Source of the DNA: Rotaria sordida
Lineage: Eukaryota > Rotifera > Eurotatoria > Philodinida > Philodinidae
Direction of reading: 5' to 3'
DNA: 64,000 nucleotides
NCBI GenBank assembly: GCA_905250125.1
Contig: CAJNOL010000944.1
Coordinates: forward strand, 1 to 64,000
Positions 10,827-20,628 of the stretch are shown piece by piece. A model generated the notes under the pieces. The model did not search any database, had not been told where the DNA came from, and saw only the letters and a list, made by a program, of their open reading frames with translations. The position numbers and the translations under genes are program-made. Numbering within the stretch: the first letter of the stretch is position 1; every line of letters begins with the position of its first letter.

Positions 10827-13284
10827 GTTTTCAACATTTTCGATCTCAGCAATAAAAATAATCGTATCTTTGATTGCCAGCTAGTACACGTATATATATT
10901 CAAGTAATTAGTATACTCTCATTTTTATATTTTGCTCAATATAGACACCGTGGATGTTTTGATCGTTTTTATTTATAAATAATCTATGCCAAATCTTCTT
11001 GCACTTATAGATGAATATAAAATTATAGAGACACAGTTTTATCAACTAGACAATAGTTATTTTCTCTTTTGGGAAATTCTTGTATTATAAATAGTTGACA
11101 TTGCATGAACATCAAGATCTGCTTCTGTTACTTGATCTAAATTTATTTATTTTTATTCGAGTGTTTCAATCATCTCTATTTATTGAATATTTTAATCAAT
11201 TAACTTCATTGTATAATATAGAAAAAAAATCTATTTGAAGAGAGTAGCGAAAGAAATGTTTATGTGAAGATCGATATTGTACATTGATCACTTGTTATAA
11301 AAAGACTTGTTGAAATATAGACATATGATCGTATAAATTTGGTCATCTAAAAAAATAAATAATCTCGACTTTGTTCAATCTTATCTCTCTCTCTATACTC
11401 ACTATTAATATTCATATAGTGAATGCGACTGTTGATTGCACATTGAGATCATCGTAATAAAATCCAAGAGAATAATTTGACTATAATAGAAATAAACAGA
11501 CGACATTTAAATTCAAAGATATAAAAAATGAAACTTTTATTTGCTAACGAGAATAGTTAATATTACTTGTAATCAATCAAATTTATTGATACAATTTTTT
11601 TTCTTATTTTTACATATGGATATTTGTTTATCATTTAGTTTGATGACGATATAGCGTATTGTTATATTAAAGAAAAATATTTCATTAAGATCTTGTTGTC
11701 TAAAATGAGCAAAAATAAAAATCTTCTTTATATAAATTTGCTTACTAAGAAAAATTATGTACAATATTAATCATATAATATAATAGAATGTCCTTTATCA
11801 ACATTTCTTTAATTTAATAAGAGTTGAATAATAAATGTTGAACATGTAAAGCTAAAATAAATGACGAGAAAATATTGATATTTAAAATGTTTCAACGAAT
11901 TTACCAGCCCCTTTGAATATCATTGAATACAAGTAATCAACTCAATCAAAAATAGACATTTGATTCGATCTAAATCAATTATACTGAATCTCGTGACAAT
12001 AAAAGTGAAAAGAGTCAAGGTCAGTTTTTCCGGTTTGTACTCACAAAAAAGCAAACATTTTACCGAACCCTTGTCAATAATAAAAATAACAAGAAGCTCT
12101 GTAGATACATGAATAGCAAAATGAGCATGAGCAAAAAGAATATATTTTTAAATAATAAAATTTATTTTCATACCATAGATTGTTTTCACTATCTAATATA
12201 GTTCACTAAATAAATATCAATGAAGATTTATCAGAATATATTTTCTTTTGGCACACAAAAAAGAAATTGTCATGAAATGATGAGTTGATGAAACACTACT
12301 GTAATACTTTTTCATTCTTATGTTTGTCGATAAGCTTTTTTTCATTCATATTATCGTGTCACCTGTATCAGCTTCTCACAAATAAATCACTCGTATTCTA
12401 TTGTTCTATTGTGTAACAAAACAAAGTAATTTCGTTTTTCTTTTAAATAGTCGAGTAAAATGACGCAGTTACAATAAAAATATTCACTAATCAAGAAAGT
12501 GCAATAAAAAGGAATTTTTCAAAATCGAATCAATAAAGTTTCTGTATTATTTTCATAGAAATGTTTCGCTTATTCTTATTTTGATGTATACATTAAATTA
12601 AAAGTTATAAAAAAAACTAAATAGAGACTTTGACATCGACTTTAAAATTTTTAATAATCCACAAATGAACTATAATGATGAAAATAAACTACAATATTTC
12701 GTTTAAGAAGCTATCTCAAAGTTCATTGATACTAAAAACTACGCAGAATTATTCAAATGTTCGCTTTTCTGATTGATTTAATAGGAGTATTAATAAATAT
12801 ATTTTGTGTACCATTTTACTGAAGATTAGAGCTCGTCGAGACCATGTACGAAAAGTTGAATCTGCTCATGAGTTTAACCTGCGCTTTCAATATCGTTGAT
12901 AAAATTTTTGTATGCGAATTGAACGGTAACGTCAAAGATATAAAACATCTTTTTCGACTATTTATATTTGACAGTTAATACACCTTGCACATTACTCATG
13001 TAGTCGTGAATATAGAAAATTCATTAGATCTCACATGATATTATTACTAGTCAATCAAATTCAACGTCTGCGCCAGCTGAATTCCATTCTGACACAAAAT
13101 AGAAACAAGTTCATAAAATACAGCGTATATTCTTTCTATTATTATTCATTTCTCTTTGATTCAGATATTATTCTGCAGAAATGCGTGAACGATGATTTTT
13201 ATTTTCTTTTACAATTGAAATATTCTTCTGATAAGCATTTTATTTCGATTATTTCATAAATATTTACGATGAACCGAAAAAAAC
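10827..13284. other. AT-rich intergenic stretch with one duplicated segment
   Basis: No convincing gene. The segment at about 12210-12500 is a diverged copy of 14297-14590, listed separately. The rest is AT-rich, and the open frames in it have homopolymer-like composition. Confidence 0.45.
12210..12500. repeat. Diverged copy of the region upstream of the 13285-14265 gene
   Basis: Landmarks occur in the same order here and at 14297-14590: 'ttatcagaatat', 'gtcatgaaa.gatga', 'tttttcattctta', 'gtgtca.c', 'tcacaaataa' and 'gttacaataaaaatattca.taatcaag'. The second copy lies just 5' of the minus-strand secreted-protein gene, so this copy may mark the promoter of a lost paralogue or a dispersed repeat. 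Confidence 0.55.
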
Positions 13285-14265
13285 TTATTCAATAAAAATA
13301 GGATAATTATCCGGTGTAACAAGATCGAAACCTCCACCATTAAAAATTGGAATCAGCGTTGTTTTGGGACCATTTTTAACACGAGTTATTGTTAATGTTT
13401 GTCTTTCTTGAAAATTTTCGCTGTTAAAAGAAAGTTGTTTAGGTGTCCATGTAAAACAATCGTTACATTCCGTTGTTTTCCATTGAATATGAACAGTATC
13501 ATTTCCATTAATTCGATGTGGTGGAGTTATAAGCCAAACTTGAACTTTTACACTTTGATTTAAATCTATTTTTGATGTTTGTGGATAATATAAAAGTCCA
13601 AGCATAACATCACGACAAGCAACATACCAACCTTGTGGTATTGAATCGAATAATTTGTCATCTGGTTTTCCTACTGATATGACTTTATAATATGTTGTGA
13701 ACTGTCTTACATCCCATCCTCCACGTGCAACTCGAGTTGATCGAAGAGGAGTTTGAGTATTTTTTTCAAAATAAATTTCTTCACATGGATAACTTTTTCC
13801 ACTATCAGTTTGACATGTTACATTTGAATACCAATAATCTTCATTTACAGAAGAATTACTTGAGTGGATCATTTCATAATTAAATTTCATATAATTTTTT
13901 ATTTCATATGAACTTCCATTACGCCAATGTGAAGGAAATGAATTAAATGTATTTCCACCATATTTCCAATATGTTCCATACATACAATTGAGAGGTGGAA
14001 AATCTACTAATAATTGAACATAATATTTTGATTCGGGAGAATTAGGAATCGCATATGGAAAGTGCTTCATAACAAATGACGTTTCACTTGCATAAGAACT
14101 TAACTTGATTTTTTGATAAGCTCGTTGATTTATTTCATCAATTGCGATTGTTGTTACACCATTATCAGGGGAAAATATAATTTGAGGCGGAAAATATGGT
14201 TGTATACATTCACCTATATAATACCACAAGATAAATGATGTTAAATACAAGTATATTTTCACCAT
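13285..14265 (-). CDS. Secreted protein of unknown function (326 aa)
   Basis: A single uninterrupted frame starts at an ATG at 14265. The first ~20 residues (MVKIYLYLTSFILWYYIGEC) look like a signal peptide, and the rest is soluble and rich in N-glycosylation sequons (for example NGSS, NSSVN, NVTC, NQSV, NGNDT). Cysteines appear in spaced pairs (NVTCQTDSGKSYPC, TECNDCFTW), suggesting disulfides. The frame contains aromatic-rich patches such as GTYWKYGGNTF. No domain family is evident to me. It is probably extracellular or in the secretory pathway. Neighbours give no functional hint. A 300-bp segment just upstream is duplicated at 12.2 kb. The clean ORF and secretory layout make a real gene likely; the function is unknown. 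Confidence 0.75.
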   Translation of the reverse strand: MVKIYLYLTSFILWYYIGECIQPYFPPQIIFSPDNGVTTIAIDEINQRAYQKIKLSSYASETSFVMKHFPYAIPNSPESKYYVQLLVDFPPLNCMYGTYWKYGGNTFNSFPSHWRNGSSYEIKNYMKFNYEMIHSSNSSVNEDYWYSNVTCQTDSGKSYPCEEIYFEKNTQTPLRSTRVARGGWDVRQFTTYYKVISVGKPDDKLFDSIPQGWYVACRDVMLGLLYYPQTSKIDLNQSVKVQVWLITPPHRINGNDTVHIQWKTTECNDCFTWTPKQLSFNSENFQERQTLTITRVKNGPKTTLIPIFNGGGFDLVTPDNYPIFIE

Positions 14266-14296
14266 ATCAATATTCTAAAATAATAAACTTAATGTA

Positions 14297-14590
14297 GGCT
14301 TATCAGAATATAACACAAAAGCAATACCTCGTCATGAAACGACGATTAGGCAAAATATAGTATTAAAATCATTTTTCATTCTTCTTATGATTGTCAATAG
14401 ACTATTTTCACGCATAGTACCATACTACTTGTGTCAGCCTTATCACAAATAATATTAACTTTTTTCCTTTCTCGAAAGAAAATAATCTTTTCTTTTATAA
14501 ATATTTGGGAAAAGAACGAAGTTACAATAAAAATATTCATCAATCAAGAAAAAATGTACTGAAAGAAATTTGAAAAGATCCAACTTTGAT
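14297..14590. repeat. Second copy of the 12210-12500 segment
   Basis: Diverged duplicate of the segment at 12.2-12.5 kb, sitting immediately 5' of the secreted-protein gene on the minus strand. It may contain that gene's promoter. Confidence 0.5.
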
Positions 14591-14616
14591 GAAAATAAAT
14601 TATGCTTTTCGGGTAC

Positions 14617-14716
14617 AAAGGGTGTGCGTGTGGAAAATTCTATGTTTTTCATCGAATGACGATGGAGGATGTGGGTGTTAGTCATCTTCTCAATGCCAAA
14701 TACACCCACACCTAAT
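14617..14716. repeat. TGTGGG-type hairpin
   Basis: G-rich 'gggtgtgcgtgtgg' and 'ggatgtgggtgtta' are followed by C-rich 'tacacccacacct' on the same strand, giving a potential stem-loop made of degenerate bdelloid-telomere-like repeats. Confidence 0.6.
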
Positions 14717-14756
14717 AACAAATATTTAGACTTTGTAAAATATGTAAAAAAAAAAA

Positions 14757-16560
14757 GTCACCGTGAAATATCTGGCTGTGGACAAAGGCATCTACGAGAA
14801 AAGGAAAGAACTGTTGATTGATGAAATCTGGCAAAGAATAGAGAAGAAATTCTCAGCATTTTCAGTTGGCAGGATCATCGTGAAACACCTGAGGAAAAGA
14901 AATACAAAAGTAAGTATGTGGTATTAAGAAAAGTTGTGAAACAGTTGATTAATGAGTGTCAGGTTGAAATGTTGAAGCAGCAATTGTCTGACACGATTCA
15001 GCAATAGTCTTCCCAATGATTAGAAGATTCAAAGATGGTAAACAAAACGTCGAAAACATGTCAATCAAGGATAAAAATGGTACGATGCTTCTAAGTTCCG
15101 ATGATAAATTAGCAAGATGGTGTGAATATTTCAAAGAACTACTGAATATAAACAGTGTTGTTGATTCAAACATTATTGATCAAATCTCAACATCAAGCAT
15201 CTCACCAATAGAAAAGCAATGGCAAGAAAAATCACTTACGTTGCAAGAAATACAACTAACATTAAGATAGATGAAATCTGAGAAAACACGTGACAATAAT
15301 GGAATTACAACTGATATATTGAAAGTAGACGGCGTATCAATTCTCAAATGGCTTTATTAAATATTTGTCGATATATGGGAAAATGAACAAATAGTTGAGA
15401 ACTGATCATCGGCAATATTGATTCGTTTTTTCAATAACAAGGATGATAAAAAAAAGTATGCGATAACTATCGTGGCATTTCTCTATTGGATATTATAAAT
15501 AAGCTCTTCACTCGTGTGATTTTCAATCGTGTCCAAGCTCTAGCTGATCAACAAGTGTTAAAATAACAGGCAGGTTTTCGACCAAACCAATCAATCATAG
15601 ATCAAATATTTATCGTGAAAATGGTGATGGAAAAATCGAGAGAACATATCAAACCTCTGTTCATATGTTTTATCAACATTCAAAAAGCGTATGATTCCAT
15701 GATTAGAAAATCACTCTGGAAATTAGATTGGCATTATGGATTAGCAGACAAAATTGTTAGATTGGTCTGCACGATGTCACTGTTACAATGTAAGGAAGGT
15801 ACACATAGGAAAATAATAAACAACCAGGTACTTGACAATGTAGAAACTGATATAATTATTAGGAACCAAAGAATTGATGCAACTTAATTGTTCATATACG
15901 TTGGTTGTCTAATTTCAAATGATCAAAAGTCAGATAAAGAGATTGAATTGCAGGTAACAAAAGCAACAACGATGTTCAACTGTTAAGATATATAGTTTAG
16001 TATAGAAAATCAATGTTCATGAGAGCCAAACTCTGCATTTTCAGAGTGTGTGTTTTACTTGTACTCTTGTACTGGGGTGTAGTCTGGTGCCTAATGATAG
16101 CACCAGAGAGCAAAATCATCACGTTCTACATGAAATATATATGAACTATACTTTATCTAAATTTAGGAGACTGAATGCCAAACAAGACAATTCTAGAACT
16201 ATCAGACCAACTATCAATCGAGAGAATTATGAGACACAATCGTCTCAGATGGTTCGACCGCGGCAATCGTATAGAAAACGAAACGAACAAAGCTACACTA
16301 GTCAAGAAGGTCATGGTCTCATACCTCTCTGATTGTAAACGACCTAGAAACATTGGAATTTGTACGTGAAAAACAAAGTGAAAATGAATTAGTAAAATAG
16401 ACACAATCTGCAACTGTCGTCTCTGGAATGAGAGATAGTGCGCGTTAATTAAAACTGTATGGAAATCAACATCCTGATATAAAACCAGAACGTTAACTAC
16501 AGAAAACAGATGGTACAGACATCACTTACTACTTATAATACATTGTTAGAAATGAAAATC
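14757..16560 (+). pseudogene. Decayed non-LTR retrotransposon (LINE), reverse transcriptase remains
   Basis: Several frames on the plus strand carry recognisable pieces of a non-LTR ORF2 in the right order. About 15100-15150 gives ARWCEYFKELLN, typical of the linker before the RT. About 15570-15720 gives QAGFRPNQSIIDQIF and CFINIQKAYDS, the RT block with the first catalytic Asp region (F-D-KAYDS in the family). About 15895-16060 gives YVGCLISNDQKSDKEIE, and about 16220-16260 gives NRLRWFDRGNRIEN, the conserved C-terminal LRWFGH-like motif. The segment with the YxDD box is missing between about 15880 and 15895, so there is an internal deletion besides many stops and frame changes. By motif style it resembles RTE/CR1-like LINEs. 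The 5' endonuclease is not seen. Confidence 0.75.
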
Positions 16561-16910
16561 TTGAAATCGAAATAAAAAAGTTTTGGGGAGGAGGGGGAGA
16601 GAAGGTATGGGAGCTCTCCTTAAGGAGATTTCAATCATTTTACTTTTTTACTCTATGAAAAAATACTAGTCAAAATGGACTTTTTCCAGCAGAAATGTAA
16701 ATCATTCAAAGAGAAATCTTTCCTCCTTTGTTATTTTGATATCCAAGCAGATAAGGAAAAGGAAAAAATGGTGTTTAAACAGTGTGGTATACTCCCCTCC
16801 TCCTCCCCCTAAAAACACGTTTTGCCCGTTTAAACAGGTTAAATTTAAATATCTGCAGCCGTTTAAACGCGGTTTTTGGGACACATAAACTAGTTTTAAC
16901 AGTTTGAATT
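16561..16910. other. Short intergenic stretch, no gene seen
   Basis: Contains G-rich and C-rich patches ('ggggaggaggggga' near 16580, 'cccctcctcctcccc' near 16793) that are inverted to each other, and repeated 'gtttaaac' words. Confidence 0.45.
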
Positions 16911-17013
16911 GGTGTGAGTACTAAGTGGTGGTCGTAGTTGCTGATAGGGTGTGAGTGTCGCCAGAGAGTAAAGCTATATCAACACTCATACCCACATCCA
17001 CACTCTGTAGGTG
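16911..17013. repeat. TGTGGG-type hairpin at the 3' side of the phosphatase gene
   Basis: 'ggtgtgagt' and 'gggtgtgagtgtcg' are followed by 'aacactcatacccacatcc' and 'acactct'. The C-rich arm ends about 30 bases from the stop of the minus-strand phosphatase gene. Confidence 0.6.
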
Positions 17014-17039
17014 TAAATTAGCAAAATCGTAGACAAATT

Positions 17040-17999
17040 TTATTGCGTTTTATTGTTTTTTAACGAGGTGAAAAACTGTTTCACAGTTCCATAAGTAATA
17101 ATACTAGTTGATACTTCAGGTCTTTTTTCTTTGAGTAATTTTAATGCATTTTCCGGTGACATCTTTTCATTAGCAACCAAATGGCATAATACAATTGTAG
17201 CACTTCTTGCCATACCAGTTTTACAATGAACAAATATTTTTTCATCATTTGTATAAGCTTCTTTTAGAAATTTGATTGCTTTTTCAATTGTCTTTAATGA
17301 TGGTGCTGTACTATCTACGGTTGGTAAATGAAATTGCTTTATATTATATTTTTTATATGTTTTACGTGGACCATTATATTCAGCACACATATTAATAACA
17401 TATTTAATCCCAATATTATTTAATGTCTCTACATCTGCAGGAACAGGCAGACAACCTAAATAACAACAGGTCGTAATTTGACTACATAATGAGTTTAATG
17501 GATTATTTAATAATTTAAAGCCTATAACTACTAAAAATGCTGGTATATCATATAATAAATGTATAATATAGCGTCTTTTATCATTTAAATTCATATCATG
17601 TTTATTTCGAGCAAAAGTAGTAAACATTAATGCATATGGAAATAAGTGCTGAATTTTGTTTATTACTATATGATGATAACCTAACAATGAAGCAATACTT
17701 TGAATGATAAGTGTCAATATAAATACATTCCATAAGCTAATAATTGATATAAATAATAATAATCGACATAAACCATAATATGAACGTTTTGATCGTGGAT
17801 AAGATCTATACCATTCAAAAATGGCTATTAAGATGATTGGAACATAGCTACCATAAGGATTATGTATGAGATATGTAGTCAATATACCGACTAATACACA
17901 TAATAGAACAATAAGAAAATTTTTTAAGCCAATTCTGTCTTGGTCTTCAAGAAATTTTATATAATATAATTTCCAGGTTGCAATATCTTTTCCAGACAT
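17040..17999 (-). CDS. Membrane-anchored PTPMT1-like dual-specificity phosphatase
   Basis: A 319-residue intronless frame starts at an ATG at 17999. The N-terminal half has about four hydrophobic segments (for example NFLIVLLCVLVGIL, YVPIILIAIF, LLLFISIISLW and VFILTLIIQSIASLL), so the protein sits in a membrane. The C-terminal ~140 residues are a dual-specificity phosphatase domain. It has the entry block LGCLPVPADVETL and a YVINMCAEYNGP strand. The HLPTVDSTAPS segment carries the likely general-acid Asp. The P-loop is HCKTGMARS, with catalytic Cys at about residue 259 and Arg at 265. The order and spacing fit PTPMT1-type phosphatidylglycerophosphate phosphatases, which act in cardiolipin synthesis in mitochondria. 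The multi-helix N-terminus is unusual for that family, so the substrate and membrane here are uncertain. Confidence 0.85.
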   Translation of the reverse strand: MSGKDIATWKLYYIKFLEDQDRIGLKNFLIVLLCVLVGILTTYLIHNPYGSYVPIILIAIFEWYRSYPRSKRSYYGLCRLLLFISIISLWNVFILTLIIQSIASLLGYHHIVINKIQHLFPYALMFTTFARNKHDMNLNDKRRYIIHLLYDIPAFLVVIGFKLLNNPLNSLCSQITTCCYLGCLPVPADVETLNNIGIKYVINMCAEYNGPRKTYKKYNIKQFHLPTVDSTAPSLKTIEKAIKFLKEAYTNDEKIFVHCKTGMARSATIVLCHLVANEKMSPENALKLLKEKRPEVSTSIITYGTVKQFFTSLKNNKTQ

Positions 18000-20055
18000 C
18001 TGGCATTGAGTAGTCTTTTCGCTTATTTGTCTCTTCGAACAGATTTAAACCTTGTCTTAATCTAAAAAAAAAATCACCCCATAGACGATAATTCAACATT
18101 AGTCTTTGCCTTATAACTTAATATCTATTTATCAGAGTCCTTTGGTTTAAACTTTATTCTGTTTAATTATCTTTGAAGTAATACGGAATGTTTCGCATAT
18201 ATGTTCATGTAAATTAATAAATGTTTAGAAAAGTATTTAAAGATTATTGTTTCTTTGATGCGTGTGCACGAGTGACTTTTATAATGTTGCTATGCTGTAT
18301 GCTATGTAGAATGAAAAGCAAAAATATCAACAATTCTATTTTCCTATAGACTAAATAGAAAAACAAGAAATGAGAACTGATGGAAAGAGACGAAGATTCT
18401 ACATTAATTTATATTACAACAGTTGAAGAAAAACATGAAGAATATGCAAATTTCATTGTGATATTTGGGTTGTCAATAATCCTCTTTTTCGTTACTTTCC
18501 AAGAATAACTCAAAAAGGTGAACTCTTCTAAAGTAGACACCTACTTTTGCAGTGATTGGCGGCGCATAAGGAATAAATTGTGCTATCATTATCGCTAGAA
18601 ATAAATAAACCAGAGTAATTGTGCCGACACGCAAATCATTCGTGCGCAATACTTCTCGTTTCATCCTGTCTTGTTATACATTAGTTATCAACCTGTGTAA
18701 CTGCTTTACTTTTATTGTCCTCTGTGTGTGACTGCACTTCATTCTTTTATTGTCGTTACCTTGGATTCGTTCTTTCTCTCTTCTTATTCGTCTCTCTCGT
18801 ATATAACATCGTGTCGTCTGTGAGATAGATGCATTTGGAGAGATATACACTTGGAGATCAATCAGAGCTCAATAAAACGTCGTGCCGTAAGTCACAGGCC
18901 TCGTATACCTTTCCATACGCCATCTTTTCATCACAGTAAAGTATCTATATGACGGCAGACATTGGTGTGGATAAAGCACAAGTGTTACCCGAAGAATGAA
19001 CAATCTATACAGATGAAAAGTGTGAGCATTTTTTAATCAGAATTCGCGCAAGTAATCGAGTTTCAATTGAATTTTTATGCTTATTCAAATTTTTATCATA
19101 AAACATTGTCTAAAACACTAAAAAAATTCTAACTGAAACTTGTAGATATTATAGATCTATATGTAATGTCTCTTTTTCCGATAAAGCTCATGTTTGATTA
19201 ACATCCTTGTCTATCCGAGTAGTATGGCTATTTATCGCATGGGACTTACAAAGTAACATAGATAAAAAAAACTGCCACGTGTGTCCAGATCGGAGTCTAC
19301 TCAGCATAGTGATGTCCTCTCTCCTCAATCATAGAATATGTTTGCACGCCCCCAGCAAAGTTAAAAGGTTTGCTTGCCTTCTATTGAGATGTTCGTAGTG
19401 ACTCTTCGCTAATATTCATCCTGTATGATGTGAACGCTTTTCAGATATCGAATTATGCTGAGAATTCTTTTCTCTCCTCTTCTTCAGAAATTTCGATCAC
19501 AAGCCACGGTGATACTTTTTTTGACATTTTCATTTTCAATGGATCTTAGTCTATTATGAGTGTTGTTGATGTTACCAAATACCACTCTTTCATCGTGACC
19601 GTAAATATATATTTTCTCTTATAGCGATCGAAATTCTCTATCATCTTCTATATATATGACCTAACTTGCACTTATTTACTGAAAACGTATGTCGAATAAA
19701 ATAAAGGTATTCTAGATCGTAGGTTCTCATAAACTGACGAGGAGAAATCTCCCAAACTATCGGACACCGTTCGACCTCATATTTTGTTTATGGGTATGCC
19801 TCAATAACACTAAGGAATCGCTGGAAGAATTCGGGTCCATGATCTATCGGCACTGAGATCTGGTCAGCAATTATATCGAAAAAAGTTATTTTTTCGGTTT
19901 ATTGCCGAATTCTTTTCTCCCTCATTTTTCAGTATTCAGAAATGAAATTTTTAATATAGACTCTTCATTTTATGTGCTTCAAGCTTCAAAAGATTCAGTT
20001 TAAAAAATTCTTTGAATCTCGATATGTAACGGGTGTAATAGAATAGATGGCGATC
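18000..20055. other. Mostly empty intergenic stretch
   Basis: No gene I can support. The only candidate is a 63-residue minus-strand frame at 18473-18664, listed separately. Confidence 0.45.
18473..18664 (-). CDS. Possible small membrane protein (63 aa), weak
   Basis: An ATG at 18664 opens a 63-codon frame whose middle is hydrophobic (ITLVYLFLAIMIAQFI) and whose end is acidic (LESNEKEDY). It could be a tiny single-pass protein or a first exon, as a GTAACG donor candidate lies near the end. I recognise no family, and chance is a real alternative. Confidence 0.25.
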   Translation of the reverse strand: MKREVLRTNDLRVGTITLVYLFLAIMIAQFIPYAPPITAKVGVYFRRVHLFELFLESNEKEDY

Positions 20056-20628
20056 TCAGTATTTTGTTGATAAATCGAACAATTTTCATCATTCCAATCT
20101 GATCTTCTTTTCTAAAAGATTCGCCACGTAATTCTGCACAAAATGGTATAATTTATTCATCAAATACATTTTTCTCTATTTCTAGAACACAACTTATTTG
20201 AACAATTACGTTATTCATAACCTTTCAAATCTATTATTTTTTCATTCTTTCTCGAAGACAACATTTGTACTCTTAAAGCATTGTGCTTTTCTGTGTATCA
20301 CTTTTACAGCTCTTTTGAGTTGCTGCTATACTCTAGATAATTACTTAGAATGGATGAGTTTACAACATGAACTGTAAAAGTGATATAAAGAAACGCACAA
20401 TGCTTTAAGAGTACAAATGTTGTCTTCAAGAAAGAATGAAAAAATAATAGATTTGAAAGGTTATGGATAATGTAATTGTTCAAATAAGTTGTGTTCTAGA
20501 AATAGAGAAAAATGTATTAGCTGAGTAAATTATACCATCTTGTGCAGAATTACATGGAGAATCTTTTGGGAAGAAACAAGATCAGATCTGAATGATGGAA
20601 ATTATCCAATTTATCAATGAAATACTGA
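20056..20628. mobile_element. Long palindromic fold-back element (573 bp)
   Basis: From 'tcagtattttgttgataaa' on the left, the sequence is repeated inverted on the right, ending 'tttatcaatgaaatactga'. The arms run to about 20312 and from about 20370, with high identity, for example 'gacaacatttgtactc' against 'gagtacaaatgttgtc', leaving a loop of about 60 bases centred near 20341. There is no coding capacity. It is a non-autonomous DNA element by structure; superfamily not determined. Confidence 0.7.
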
